A DNA stretch of 64,000 nt from Bradyrhizobium sp. RD5-C2 (GCF_019972155.1 NZ_BOVL01000019.1:475877-539876); one strand, 5' to 3'; counted from the stretch's first letter, positions 29,780 through 38,561 are shown. The notes: generated by a model from the sequence alone, not told the origin. A program made the numbers and translations.

Positions 29780-30205
29780 ATGGGCCATATCGATCCGACG
29801 AAGGACGTGTTTGCGCAATTCCGGGACAACAACCGGCCGGGCCCGATCCACATGCTCAATCTGGTGCGCTTGCGCGAATGGGCCGCCTATCCCGACGGCC
29901 GCAAGGCGACCGGTGCGGAGGCCTATGCCGCCTACGGCCGCGAGAGCGGGCCGGTGTTCGAACGGCTCGGCGGCCGCATCGTCTGGCAGGGCCGCTTCGA
30001 GCTGATGCTGATCGGTCCGCAGGAGGAGCGCTGGGATCACTGCTTCATTGCGGAGTATCCAAGCGTCGCCGCCTTCGTCGAAATGATCCGCGATCCCGTC
30101 TATCGCGAGGCGGTGAAGCACCGCCAGGCCGGCGTCGAGGATTCGCGGCTGATCCGGCACGCGGTGCTGCCGGTCGGGAAGAATTTTGGTGAGATACCGA
30201 AGTGA
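29780..30205 (+). CDS. DUF1330 family protein
   Basis: The protein has 141 residues from ATG 29780, with AAAGGAG eight bases upstream. The fold is a dimeric alpha+beta barrel: P-I-H-M-L-N-L-V-R near the start, then Y-A-A-Y-G-R-E-S-G-P-V-F-E-R-L-G-G-R-I-V-W-Q-G and a late S-V-A-A-F-V-E-M-I-R-D-P-x-Y. No catalytic role is known for the family. It stands alone, divergent from PBP1A. Confidence 0.82.
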   Translation: MGHIDPTKDVFAQFRDNNRPGPIHMLNLVRLREWAAYPDGRKATGAEAYAAYGRESGPVFERLGGRIVWQGRFELMLIGPQEERWDHCFIAEYPSVAAFVEMIRDPVYREAVKHRQAGVEDSRLIRHAVLPVGKNFGEIPK

Positions 30206-30516
30206 GGTCGCGTTAGCGCGAGACGAATCTCTATCACCGTCACCCTGAGGAGCGCGCAGCGCGTCTCGAAGGGTGCACGGCCACAGCCGGGCCGTCGACC
30301 CTTCGAGACGGCCGCGTTGCGGCCTCCTCAGGGTGACGGAGTGCACTGTTCCATCCACGTCATTGCGAGCGAAGCGAAGCAATTCATGTCTCGGCTTGCG
30401 GAGCGATGGATTGCTTCGTCGCTATCGCTCCTCGCAATGATGGTGATAGGGCGAAGCCCCAAAACAAAATCGGCGGCCCGCAGGCCGCCGATTGCATTTC
30501 AAATCCGCAAGAGCCG
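30206..30516. repeat. 311-base gap with two different palindromic repeats and a terminator
   Basis: Two repeat families sit side by side here: 30238-30339 (the CACCCTGAGGAGCGCGCAGC type also at 20795) and 30358-30440 (the CGTCATTGCGAGCGAAGCGA type also at 9144). The remainder holds the terminator of the binding-protein gene at 30461-30492. No gene is seen. Confidence 0.8.
30461..30492 (-). terminator. rho-independent terminator after the first binding-protein gene
   Basis: On the minus strand a perfect 10-base stem ATCGGCGGCC / GGCCGCCGAT with a 4-base loop is followed by TTTGTTTT. It lies 25 bases past the stop. Confidence 0.85.
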
Positions 30517-31743
30517 CTAGCCCGCCGGGCCGGCGTCCTCGAGGATCGGGCCGAACAGCTCCCAGCGTTCGCCGTTGAACTTCATCATCTGCAGCTGCTT
30601 GTTGACGCGATAGTCGTTCGGCGTGGTGTTGCCCTTGATGCCGGGCAGCGCCATGTCGAGGTCGACGTTCTTCAGGTTGGTGGCCTGCTTCAGCACGTTC
30701 TCGCGCGTCAGCTCGTCGCCGCACTGCTTCAGCACATGCACCATCAGCTGGGCGGTGGAGTAGCCGTAGGTGTTGAAGTTCGAGTTCTTGTCACCGTCGG
30801 GATAGTACTTGGCCATGAAGTCGAAATAGCGCTTCATGCCCGGATCGTCCTTCCACTGCGGGTCGGCGGGATCCTTGCCGTAGTTGGTCGAGATCAGGCC
30901 CTTGGAGGCCTCCAGACCCGCCGGCTGCAGCACGGCGCCGACCGAGGTGGCGTTGATGTCGACGATGTGGACCGGATGCCAGCCGAGCTCGGCGATCTTC
31001 TTGATCGCCTGCGCTGCCTGCTTCGGCGTCGAGGCCGAGAAGAACAGGTCGGCGCCGGCGTCCTTGATCTTGATCACCTGGGAATCGATGGTCGGGTCGG
31101 AGACCTCGTAGGAGGCTTCGGCCACAATCATCTTGGCCGCCTTGTCGCCGAGGCCGGCCTTGATGCCGTTCAGATAATCCTTGCCGAGGTCGTCGTTCTG
31201 ATAGAGCACGCCGATCTTGGCGTTCGGATGCTCCTTCAGGATGTACTGGCCGTAGATGCGGCCTTCGACGAAGTAGTTCGGATTGAAGCCGAGCGTCCAC
31301 GGGAAGTTCTTCGGATCGGTGAACTTCGAGGCGCCGGTGGCCGCGAACAGCTGCGGCACCTTCTTGGCGTTGAGATATTTCTGCACGGCGGCGTTCGACG
31401 GCGTGCCGACGATCTGGAAGGTCAACAGCACCTCGTCGCTCTCGACGAGCTTGCGCACCTGCTCGACGGCCTTGGGCGGCGAATAGGCGTCGTCATACTG
31501 GATCAGGTTGATCTTGCGGCCGTTGATGCCGCCCTGATCGTTGATCATCTTGAAATAGGCCGCCTGGGTCTTGCCGATCGAGGCATAGGCGGAAGCCGGT
31601 CCGGAGAAGGGGACGGTCTGGCCGATCTTGATCTCGGTATCGCTCGCGCCGGGATCGTACTTCTTCTGCGCGGAGGCCGACGTTGCAGACAGCGCGATCG
31701 CGAGCGCCGTTGCCGTGACCAGGTGGAAAATCCCATTCCTCAT
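30517..31743 (-). CDS. branched-chain-type ABC substrate-binding protein, paralogue 1
   Basis: The protein has 408 residues from ATG 31743 (GAGGG upstream). Signal peptide M-R-N-G-I-F-H-L-V-T-A-T-A-L-A-I-A-L-S-A-T-S-A-S-A is followed by the LivJ/LivK fold (I-K-I-G-Q-T-V-P-F-S-G-P-A-S-A, G-G-I-N-G-R-K, Y-Q-N-D-D-L-G-K-D-Y). It binds a solute in the periplasm for an ABC importer. No permease or ATPase gene is adjacent. It is closely related to the next gene, and more distantly to the one at 56784. Confidence 0.9.
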   Translation of the reverse strand: MRNGIFHLVTATALAIALSATSASAQKKYDPGASDTEIKIGQTVPFSGPASAYASIGKTQAAYFKMINDQGGINGRKINLIQYDDAYSPPKAVEQVRKLVESDEVLLTFQIVGTPSNAAVQKYLNAKKVPQLFAATGASKFTDPKNFPWTLGFNPNYFVEGRIYGQYILKEHPNAKIGVLYQNDDLGKDYLNGIKAGLGDKAAKMIVAEASYEVSDPTIDSQVIKIKDAGADLFFSASTPKQAAQAIKKIAELGWHPVHIVDINATSVGAVLQPAGLEASKGLISTNYGKDPADPQWKDDPGMKRYFDFMAKYYPDGDKNSNFNTYGYSTAQLMVHVLKQCGDELTRENVLKQATNLKNVDLDMALPGIKGNTTPNDYRVNKQLQMMKFNGERWELFGPILEDAGPAG

Positions 31744-31914
31744 AATGCTGTTTCCCTCACGTGACTGATGGTTGGCCGATGATCTTGTCCGCGGGTTCAA
31801 GGTCCCGCGGTCGCCATCGCTGGGCCGGGATACTGGAGGAACCGTTGCTGCGATGCAAGGCGACGGATGCCGAAAAGGTGAGCGATTTCAGTCAACCAAC
31901 GTAGGGGGCGGCGC

Positions 31915-31949
31915 AAAAAGGAACGGCGCAGCGGGGATGCGCTGCGCCG
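31915..31949 (-). terminator. rho-independent terminator after the second binding-protein gene
   Basis: On the minus strand a perfect 10-base stem CGGCGCAGCG / CGCTGCGCCG with a 6-base loop is followed by TTCCTTTTT. It lies 30 bases past the stop and separates the two paralogues into different transcripts. Confidence 0.85.
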
Positions 31950-31979
31950 GCTTTCGTGGCCGGAGATGGCTGCGAGCCG

Positions 31980-33200
31980 CTAGCCCGCCGGTCCGGTGTC
32001 CTCGATGATCGGGCCGAACAGCTCCCAGCGCTCGCCGTTGAACTTCATCATCTGCATCTGCTTGTTGATGCGATAGTCGTTCGGTCCGGTCGTGATCGAC
32101 ATGCCCGGCAGCGCGAGGCTCGGCACGAACTTCTTCAGGCTGGTCACCTGCTTCATCAGGTTCTCGCGGGTGAGGTCGTCGCCGCACTGCTTGAGCACCT
32201 GGATCAAAAGCTCGGCCGTCGAATAGCCGTAGGTGTTGACGGTGTTGAGCTTGTCGCCCTCCGGGTAATACTTGTCCATGAAGGCGAAGTAGGCCTTCAC
32301 GCCGGGATCGTCCTTCCACTGCGGATCGGCGGGATCCTTGCCGTAATTGGTCGAGATGATGCCCTTGGAGATGTCGAGGCCGGCCGGCTTCAGCGTCGCC
32401 GACACTGGGCTCGCATTGATGTCGAGGATGTGCACCGGGTGCCAGTCGAGGTCCGCGACCTTGCGGATCGCCTGAGCTGCGAATTTCGGCGTCGACGCGT
32501 TATAGAGCAGGTCGACGCCGGCGGCCTTCAACTTGACGATCTGGGAATCGACGGTCGGGTCGGTCAGCTCGTAGGACACCTCGGCGACGATCATGCTCGC
32601 GGCCTTGTCGCCGAGCCCGCTCTTCAGGCCGGTGATGTAGTCGCGGCCGAGATCGTCGTTCTGGTAGAAGATGCCGATCTTGGCGTTGGGGTGATTGGCC
32701 AGGATGTATTTGGCGTAGATGCGTCCTTCGGACTGGTAGTTCGGGTTGAAGGCGATCGTCCACGGCGCGTTCTGCGGATCGGAGAAGCGCGAGGCGCCGG
32801 TGGAGGCCAGCAGCTGCGGCACCTTCCTGGCATTCAGATATTTCTGTACGGCGGCATTTGAGGGCGTGCCGATGATCTGGAAGGTGAACAGCACCTCGTC
32901 GCCTTCGACCAGCTTGCGCACCTGCTCGACCGCTTTCGGCGGCGAATAGGCATCGTCATACTGGATCAGGTTCAGCTTGCGGCCGTTGATGCCACCCTGA
33001 TCGTTGATCATCTTGAGGTAGGCCGCCTGGGTCTTGCCGATACCGGCATAGGCGGATGCGGGGCCCGAGAACGGCACGGTCTGGCCGATCTTGATCTCGG
33101 TGTCGGTCGCGCCGACGTCGTATTTCTTCTGCGCGGTGGCCGATGTAACCGACAACGCGATGGCAAGCGCTGTCGCAGCGAGCAATTGCACGCTCCTCAT
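31980..33200 (-). CDS. branched-chain-type ABC substrate-binding protein, paralogue 2
   Basis: The protein has 406 residues from ATG 33200 (GGGAGG upstream), with signal peptide M-R-S-V-Q-L-L-A-A-T-A-L-A-I-A-L-S-V-T-S-A-T-A. It shares long identical runs with paralogue 1 (Q-K-K-Y-D, S-P-P-K-A-V-E-Q-V-R-K-L-V, A-D-P-Q-W-K-D-D-P-G, and the terminal G-E-R-W-E-L-F-G-P-I), so it is a tandem duplicate. Differences cluster in the middle domain, which fits altered ligand choice. It is also an orphan with no transporter genes beside it. Confidence 0.9.
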   Translation of the reverse strand: MRSVQLLAATALAIALSVTSATAQKKYDVGATDTEIKIGQTVPFSGPASAYAGIGKTQAAYLKMINDQGGINGRKLNLIQYDDAYSPPKAVEQVRKLVEGDEVLFTFQIIGTPSNAAVQKYLNARKVPQLLASTGASRFSDPQNAPWTIAFNPNYQSEGRIYAKYILANHPNAKIGIFYQNDDLGRDYITGLKSGLGDKAASMIVAEVSYELTDPTVDSQIVKLKAAGVDLLYNASTPKFAAQAIRKVADLDWHPVHILDINASPVSATLKPAGLDISKGIISTNYGKDPADPQWKDDPGVKAYFAFMDKYYPEGDKLNTVNTYGYSTAELLIQVLKQCGDDLTRENLMKQVTSLKKFVPSLALPGMSITTGPNDYRINKQMQMMKFNGERWELFGPIIEDTGPAG

Positions 33201-33340
33201 GTCCGTGACCTCCCATGTTGCCGGTGATCTTGTCCGCAAGCGTCAAGCCGGCGGATGTCACCGTTGAACGGGATGATGGAGGAACGGTGAGGGCATTGCA
33301 AGGCGATGGCCCTGCGCGCGATGTCGCGTCAGCGTACGTC

Positions 33341-33484
33341 TTCTCCCTCTCCCCGTTCTTACGGGGAGAGGGTTGGGGTGAGGGGCTCTCTCCACCTGCG
33401 ATGTCAGTGGACGTACCTGTACCCCCTCACCCGGATCGCATCTAACGATGCGATCCGACCTCTCCCCGCAAACGGGGCGAGGTG
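33341..33484. repeat. palindromic repeat (CTCTCCCCG family)
   Basis: The gap 33201-33500 holds this 144-base unit: TTCTCCCTCTCCCCG with CGGGGAGAGGG, then GTGAGGGG, and in inverted order CCCCTCACCC, GGATCGCATC / GATGCGATCC, and CTCCCCGCAAACGGGG. It is made of nested hairpins. No gene is seen here. Confidence 0.75.
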
Positions 33485-33500
33485 AAGCGGAGCCCGCGCT

Positions 33501-33863
33501 TTAAGCGAGCCAGAGCAGGATCAGTGCGAGCGCCGCGGGCGCCGCCTGCACATAAAGAATGCGGCGGCTGACGGTGGCGGCGCCATAGGCACCGGCGACG
33601 ATCACACAGAGCAGGAAGAATGTCTTGATCTGGAACGCAAAGGCAGCATTGCCGTGCACCAGGCCCCAGATCAGTCCGGCGGCGAGGAAGCCGTTATAGA
33701 GCCCCTGATTGGCGGCAAGCACGGCCGAATCATTGGCCTTCTCGATCGAGTTGCGGAAGGTCTTCAGCCCGAGCGGCTTGGTCCAGAGAAACATCTCGAG
33801 CACGAGGAAGTAGATGTGCATCGCAGCCACCACCGTGACCAGAAAATTGGCTATCCAAAGCAT
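33501..33863 (-). CDS. DUF1304 family membrane protein
   Basis: The protein has 120 residues from ATG 33863 (GGGGGAC upstream) and four membrane segments. The family core A-A-M-H-I-Y-F-L-V-L-E-M-F-L-W is followed by N-Q-G-L-Y-N-G-F-L-A-A-G-L. This is the DUF1304 pattern; the role is unknown. A hairpin repeat (33878-33997) lies just upstream, so that repeat sits in its promoter or leader region. Confidence 0.85.
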   Translation of the reverse strand: MLWIANFLVTVVAAMHIYFLVLEMFLWTKPLGLKTFRNSIEKANDSAVLAANQGLYNGFLAAGLIWGLVHGNAAFAFQIKTFFLLCVIVAGAYGAATVSRRILYVQAAPAALALILLWLA

Positions 33864-33877
33864 ACTCGGTCCCCCAA

Positions 33878-33997
33878 GAGCTTTGGTTCTGATTGAATCA
33901 GAACCAAAGCTCAAGATTCTTGTTTTGACGCGCTTTCTTCACGCGACCGGTGTCAATCCCGAATCAAGTCCGGGACAGGCTTTCGCTCGAAAACGCT
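33878..33997. repeat. hairpin-headed intergenic repeat, copy 2
   Basis: Perfect 17-base arms (33878-33894, 33896-33912) around a single G share the CTGATTGAATCAG centre and the tail (ATTCTTGTTTTGACGCG, TTCTTCACGCG, CGCTCGAAAACGCT) with the copy at 15000. The outer arm sequence differs (GAGCTTTGG here, AGGTTCGG there), yet both arms stay fully paired. Confidence 0.85.
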
Positions 33998-34089
33998 CCA
34001 GCCGGAATTCGGGTGGACGCTAGCACGCGCACGGTGAATTGTATGCCGAGCGACCTGTTTCCAGGGCGATGACTTTCCAGAGTACTGAT

Positions 34090-34614
34090 ATGGCCGACCG
34101 CAAGACCGCACAGACCTTCAACATCGACCGCCTCAAGACGCCGATCGGCACCGCGCTGCTGGTGACCGACGACGATGGCGTGCTGCGCGCGCTCGACTGG
34201 GACGACTATGAAGGGCGCATGCTCGACCTGCTGCGGCTGCACTATGGCGCCGTGACGCTGAGGGACGGCCGCGCACCGGCTGCGATGCGCAAGGCGCTCG
34301 GCGATTACTTCAACGGCGATCTCGATCGGCTTGCGGATGTCGAATGGCGCGTCGCCGGCACGCCGTTCCAGCAGAAGGTCTGGCACGCGTTGCCGAAGAT
34401 TCCGCCGGGCACCACGATGAGCTACGGCGCGCTGGCGGCAAGACTGAAAGTGCCGAACGCGATGCGCGCGGTCGGCCACGCCAACGGCTCCAACCCGATC
34501 AGCGTCGTCGTGCCCTGTCACCGCCTGATCGGCGCCAACGGCTCGCTGGTCAAATATGGCGGTGGACTGGAGCGCAAGCGCTGGCTGCTGCGCCACGAGG
34601 GCGTTGAGGTGTAG
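34090..34614 (+). CDS. ogt: methylated-DNA-[protein]-cysteine S-methyltransferase
   Basis: The protein has 174 residues from ATG 34090. The active-site motif V-P-C-H-R-L-I-G has acceptor Cys143. The DNA-binding domain before it has Q-Q-K-V-W-H-A-L, P-P-G-T-T-M-S-Y-G-A-L-A and R-A-V-G-H-A-N-G. It transfers alkyl groups from O6-alkylguanine or O4-alkylthymine to itself, a one-use repair. No AdaA domain is fused. It converges with the tiny-gene operon that ends at 34642. Confidence 0.92.
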   Translation: MADRKTAQTFNIDRLKTPIGTALLVTDDDGVLRALDWDDYEGRMLDLLRLHYGAVTLRDGRAPAAMRKALGDYFNGDLDRLADVEWRVAGTPFQQKVWHALPKIPPGTTMSYGALAARLKVPNAMRAVGHANGSNPISVVVPCHRLIGANGSLVKYGGGLERKRWLLRHEGVEV

Positions 34615-34641
34615 CGGCCGAACTCAGCCGCAGCGAGACGA

Positions 34642-34758
34642 TCAATCGAGATCCTCGCGCGGCATGTTTCGCAGATCACGCACGATGTAGAGGAATACAA
34701 TCAGCGAAGGTACCCACGCGAGGATCGCTCCTACCAGCATCGCATCGACCGTCGTCAT
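34642..34758 (-). CDS. 38-residue single-span membrane peptide
   Basis: This short gene reads MTTVDAMLVGAILAWVPSLI, then V-F-L-Y-I-V-R-D-L-R-N-M-P-R-E-D-L-D. AAGGAG sits six bases before the ATG at 34758. A single hydrophobic helix (about 7-26) is followed by a charged tail. It is the third gene of a compact minus-strand operon, 18 bases after the Cys-rich gene. The clear ribosome site and position support a real gene; function unknown. Confidence 0.65.
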   Translation of the reverse strand: MTTVDAMLVGAILAWVPSLIVFLYIVRDLRNMPREDLD

Positions 34759-34776
34759 CGGATCTCCTTGAGCGCG

Positions 34777-34968
34777 TCAGATCAGCTTTTTCGATGGGCC
34801 ACCGGTTCTCGGGAGGGGATAGAGCCACTTCCAGTAGACCTTGTTGCGCTCCAACTGCCGCCTGTAGATCTCGCGGCACTTCGTCGAGCAGAACTGCTCG
34901 AAGTACCAGCTATGCCGGATCAGCCCGAACGGCCGCCGGCAACCTGGATTCCCGCAACGGCCCGTCAT
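34777..34968 (-). CDS. 63-residue Cys-rich zinc-finger-like protein
   Basis: The start ATG at 34968 has GGAGG nine bases upstream and overlaps the previous stop (ATGA). It has four Cys residues at 5, 10, 27 and 31, spaced C-x4-C-x16-C-x3-C, with a conserved-looking W-Y-F-E-Q-F-C-S-T-K-C-R-E-I-Y core and a basic, aromatic C-terminus. The spacing suggests a single zinc-binding finger. No family is recognised. It is the middle gene of the three-gene operon. Confidence 0.7.
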   Translation of the reverse strand: MTGRCGNPGCRRPFGLIRHSWYFEQFCSTKCREIYRRQLERNKVYWKWLYPLPRTGGPSKKLI

Positions 34969-35129
34969 GATGCTGCCTCCGCATTCGCTCGCCAAAGCCA
35001 GCGAATGAAGTCCTCCTGACCCTTGTGAAGACAGAGCCGTCCGCAGTAGCGTTCACCCGCCGGATTGCGCAGGCAGATGATCTTGGCATCTTCACTGTCA
35101 CACTGGGCGCAGCGCGGTTCCTTACGCAT
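34965..35129 (-). CDS. 54-residue Cys-rich zinc-finger-like protein
   Basis: The start ATG at 35129 has GGAGGG upstream. Five Cys residues are at 7, 10, 19, 29 and 33 (C-A-Q-C, then C-L, Y-C-G-R-L-C), followed by a tail with F-I-R-W-L-W-R-A. Its stop overlaps the next start by four bases, so the two proteins are made together. Y-C-x3-C recalls the second protein's F-C-S-T-K-C, so they may be related zinc fingers. It lies 168 bases after the single-receiver regulator. Function unknown. Confidence 0.65.
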   Translation of the reverse strand: MRKEPRCAQCDSEDAKIICLRNPAGERYCGRLCLHKGQEDFIRWLWRANAEAAS

Positions 35130-35297
35130 GGCGACTTCCCTCCAAGGAACTGCCATTGGCCAATCAAGAATGTCTGATGCTGTCGTTGCCGCCGGTCTTC
35201 TTGAAGGACGGCGCCCCGAAATCTTGCGCTGCCACCGTCGATGCGCAACTTGTCCAGATGTTTCCCGGCATCATCCTTGCGTATATTCGACTTGAAC

Positions 35298-35684
35298 TCA
35301 CGCGCTCGTCGTTGTGCCCTGCCTTGCGAGCGCGGCATCGAGGCATTTGACCAGCGCATCTCCGTCGAACGGCTTGATCAGAAAGCAGATCGCTCCCGCC
35401 TCCATGGCGCGGGCCCGATCGGTTTCGACAGAGAAGGCCGTGATGAAGATGAACGGAACGCGCCGTCCGTCGGCAATCAGGCGGGCCTGCAGGTCGAGCC
35501 CGCTCATGGCCGGCATCCTGACATCGGCGATCACGCAGGAGGTGTCGTCCAGCTGCGGCGAATGCAGGAATTCTTCGGCCGATGCGTAGGTCTGGACCGC
35601 GTAGCCCAGCGACCTGACCAGATTGTCGGTTGCGGTGCGGACCGACATGTCATCGTCAACGATTGATATCACCGGGTTGGACAA
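35298..35684 (-). CDS. single-domain receiver (CheY/FixJ-N type) response regulator
   Basis: The receiver domain V-I-S-I-V-D-D-D at its start, C-V-I-A-D-V-R-M-P with the phospho-acceptor Asp and L-I-K-P-F near the end form one complete domain and nothing else. No Met is available; TTG 35684, with AGGAAA about 9 bases upstream, gives about 128 residues. The frame is open up to 35771, so a start upstream is possible. It follows the FixJ-like gene and probably receives phosphate from the same PAS kinase. Confidence 0.75.
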   Translation of the reverse strand: MSNPVISIVDDDMSVRTATDNLVRSLGYAVQTYASAEEFLHSPQLDDTSCVIADVRMPAMSGLDLQARLIADGRRVPFIFITAFSVETDRARAMEAGAICFLIKPFDGDALVKCLDAALARQGTTTSA

Positions 35685-35773
35685 GAAGGGTTTCCTGGAA
35701 CGGCCAGAGGGGCCTCTGGTGTCTGCTCTCACGGCGCCACAGTGCGTCGTCGGCCGCGGCCGGAGAATCATAC

Positions 35774-36445
35774 TTAGGTTTGCGCGCCGCCGGACGCCTG
35801 CTTGACCCCGAGGATCTGCGCCATCCTGACCAGATCAGGCAACGACTTCGCCGCCATTTTTCGCATGATGTGCCCGCGGTGTATCTTGACCGTGATCTCG
35901 GCGACGCCGATTTCGGCGGCGACCTGCTTGTTCATCAGCCCCGCGGTGACAAGGCTCATGATCTGGCGCTCACGCGGGGTCAGGGTCGCGAAGGCTGAGC
36001 GCAGGTTCGCGAGCGCCCTGGCCTCATTGCGGCGCGTTCTGTCGCGTTCGATCGCAGTCGTGACGGCATCCAGCATGTCCTGATCGCGGAACGGCTTGGT
36101 CAGGAAGTCGACAGCGCCGGCCTTCATGGCTCTGACCGTCATCGGGATATCGCCATGGCCGGTCATGAAGATGATCGGAATATGAATGTCGGCCTTGGCC
36201 AGCTCCGCCTGGAAGTCGAGACCGCTCAGCCGCGGCAGCCTGATGTCCAGGATCAGGCAGCTCGGAACATCGGGGAGCTTGTGCTGCAGAAATTCATGGG
36301 CCGACCCGAACGCGGCGGTGCGCAGGCCGACCGACCGGAGAAGATTGTTCAGCGAGTCTCGCACGGACGCGTCGTCGTCGACGACGAACACGATCGGCTC
36401 GGTGTTCGCGAGAGCGGGAGACGATGCCGCGTGTCCAATCACCAT
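35774..36445 (-). CDS. FixJ/LuxR-family response regulator
   Basis: The protein has 223 residues. The receiver domain (18-130) has D67 in L-I-L-D-I-R-L-P and K in L-T-K-P-F; a LuxR-type helix-turn-helix lies at about 160-215 (L-T-P-R-E-R-Q-I-M, then N-K-Q-V-A-A-E-I-G-V-A-E-I-T-V-K-I-H-R). Its start overlaps the end of the kinase gene by 7 bases, which means coupled translation. The FixL/FixJ architecture is shared, but the kinase lacks a recognisable heme-PAS, so oxygen sensing is not implied. Confidence 0.9.
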   Translation of the reverse strand: MVIGHAASSPALANTEPIVFVVDDDASVRDSLNNLLRSVGLRTAAFGSAHEFLQHKLPDVPSCLILDIRLPRLSGLDFQAELAKADIHIPIIFMTGHGDIPMTVRAMKAGAVDFLTKPFRDQDMLDAVTTAIERDRTRRNEARALANLRSAFATLTPRERQIMSLVTAGLMNKQVAAEIGVAEITVKIHRGHIMRKMAAKSLPDLVRMAQILGVKQASGGAQT

Positions 36446-38205
36446 GCATGATCCTCTTGACGCAGCGGCAGGGTGAACTGGAACGTCGTGCCGGGGCCGA
36501 TATTTCTGGACATGGACAGGCGCCCTCGGTGGGCTTCGACGATCGAGCGACAGATCGACAGCCCCATTCCCATGCCGCTGGCTTTGGTGGTGTAGAAGGC
36601 GTCAAACAGCCGCTCGGCATGCTCTGTCGCAACCCCGACGCCACAGTCGGTGACCGTGACCAGGATCTGCCCGGCATCGTCCTGGCGGGTCCGGATCACG
36701 AGTTCCCGTGGCCTGTCCGTGACCGGCTGCATGGCCTCGATGCCGTTGACGACGAGGTTGAGGATGACCTGCTGCAGCTGGACGCGGTCGGCGACAACCG
36801 GCGGGAGCGCGGGAGCGAGGTCGAGCTGCAGGGATACAAGGTGGCTCTGCAGCTCGTGCTGCACCAGGCCGATCACCTGGTTGATGGCTTCATTGATGTC
36901 GAGCGGCGCCATCTGACCGGTTGTCTTGTTCACCAGCGCGCGGACGCGCTGGATGACCTCGCCCGCCCGGTTGCCGTCGCTGATGATCGACCTCACCGCC
37001 CCGCGCGCTTCATTCAGATCGGGAGCCGCACGGTTGAGCCAGCGCAGGCATGCCGCGGCGTTGGCGACCACGGCGGCAAGCGGCTGGTTCACTTCATGGG
37101 CGATCGATGCGGCGAGCTCGCCGAGTGCCGTCACGCGCGTGACGTGCGCGAGGTTGGTCTGCGCTTCATGCAATTCTGCCTCGGCACGCTTGCGGGCGGT
37201 TACGTCGGTGACCGCTCCGATGAATTCGGTGTCGCCCGAGGGGGTGGTCACCGCATGCGCCCTGGCGTGAACATATTTGATCGCGCCGTCCGGCATCTGC
37301 AACCGGTAGCCGTGCTCGAAGTCCTTGCCGTCGAGCGAGACGCGGTCGATGGTCCGTTGCACGCGGGTGCGATCATCCGGATGGATGCGTTGAAGAACCG
37401 TGGCATGCTTGATGGAAGGCGCCCTGTCGAATCCGAAGATCCTGAACGTCTCTTCCGACCAGATCACCTCACCGCTGGCGACGTGCCAGCCAAAGCTGCC
37501 GGTGTGGCTCAATCGCTGGGCTTCGCTCAGGTACATTTCACTCTGCAGCAGCGCATTTTCGGCCTGTTTGCGCTCGGTGATATCCTCGCATGCGATCAGC
37601 ACGATCAATCGATCGTCCTGCCGCCGCACGGCCTTGGCATTTTCACGAACCCAAAGTCCTGAGCCGTCCTTGCGGACCTTCCGGATCTCCCAATTGTGGG
37701 TCTGGCCGATGTTGTCGAGGCACGCCGCGACGTTGCGCTGCACCGCCTGATGGTCTTCGGCGGCAAAGACCCGCAGCACGGATTGCCCGAGCAAATCGTC
37801 GACGGTGTAGCCGAGTTGCGCCGCGCCGAACGTGTTGACCGACAGCACGAGACCCGTTGCGTCGACCATGAAGTACATGACCGGGTTGTGCTCGAACACC
37901 TCCCGCCATTGCGCTTCGCTGTTGCGCAGAGCCTCGACCGCGCGCTCTTCGCCGCTGACCCGGCCGCGCAACATGGCTTCCATCTGCCTGTGGGTGCGGC
38001 CGACCACCCCCATCATCAGCAATGCGGCGGCAAGCGAGGCGATCAACAGCGCCAGCGCGATCAGATGGGCGGAAGCGGCAGGCTGCGGACCAAGCAGCAG
38101 CCCAATGCAGGTTGCGGCCAAAGCCAACACCATGCCGCCGAGCAGCCATTGCTCGGCCGACCAGGACCTCGTGGTCGGGATGCGCATCATCGGCAGCACC
38201 AGCAC
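36439..38205 (-). CDS. membrane PAS-PAS sensor histidine kinase
   Basis: The protein has 588 residues: two membrane segments (about 20-38, 48-66), PAS at about 95-212, a second PAS at about 235-340, H-box with His370 (A-S-I-A-H-E-V-N-Q-P-L-A), and an ATPase domain to the end (V-T-D-C-G-V-G-V-A; G-M-G-M-G-L-S-I-C-R-S-I). The E-V-N-Q-P-L-A subtype is typical of FixL/DctB-like kinases. It heads a kinase, FixJ-like, receiver cluster. The signal is unknown. A start at residue 6 or 7 is possible. Confidence 0.9.
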   Translation of the reverse strand: MLVLPMMRIPTTRSWSAEQWLLGGMVLALAATCIGLLLGPQPAASAHLIALALLIASLAAALLMMGVVGRTHRQMEAMLRGRVSGEERAVEALRNSEAQWREVFEHNPVMYFMVDATGLVLSVNTFGAAQLGYTVDDLLGQSVLRVFAAEDHQAVQRNVAACLDNIGQTHNWEIRKVRKDGSGLWVRENAKAVRRQDDRLIVLIACEDITERKQAENALLQSEMYLSEAQRLSHTGSFGWHVASGEVIWSEETFRIFGFDRAPSIKHATVLQRIHPDDRTRVQRTIDRVSLDGKDFEHGYRLQMPDGAIKYVHARAHAVTTPSGDTEFIGAVTDVTARKRAEAELHEAQTNLAHVTRVTALGELAASIAHEVNQPLAAVVANAAACLRWLNRAAPDLNEARGAVRSIISDGNRAGEVIQRVRALVNKTTGQMAPLDINEAINQVIGLVQHELQSHLVSLQLDLAPALPPVVADRVQLQQVILNLVVNGIEAMQPVTDRPRELVIRTRQDDAGQILVTVTDCGVGVATEHAERLFDAFYTTKASGMGMGLSICRSIVEAHRGRLSMSRNIGPGTTFQFTLPLRQEDHAW

Positions 38206-38561
38206 TTGGCCATCATGGGCCGCGCTGCGTCGCTAGGTGACCGCTATCATCAGCGGCGACAACGTCGCCCTCCTTACAAACTGCACATTAGCAGCTTTCT
38301 CGACGTCCGAACCGGATCGTGGGGGCGATTTTTGGCGATCCACACGCATCGCGTGAGATCGCGCGGAAAGCGCAATCGTCGGACCAACGCAGGCCCAGGT
38401 TGCGGCTAAACCAAAGTATGTCGTCCCCATCCGAATGTAACGGCTGGATCAACTTCCGTTCAATGGCCGGTTTCCTCCCGGCGGCTACGCTTATTGGGTA
38501 ACTCGATGACAGTAGAGGCCTCCGGGGTTCAGCAATCGTCAATCCGAGACGGGAGATTGAA
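38206..38561. other. 356-base gap without a supported gene
   Basis: This region separates the divergent kinase gene and the small gene at 38562. No repeat, terminator or convincing promoter was recognised. A 27-codon frame at 38418 has no ribosome site and was not accepted. Confidence 0.5.

Noticed and set aside
35164-35346. Small minus-strand frame between the receiver gene and the tiny operon
   Set aside because: The ribosome site is too close to the ATG and the frame overlaps the end of the receiver gene; evidence was too weak to list.
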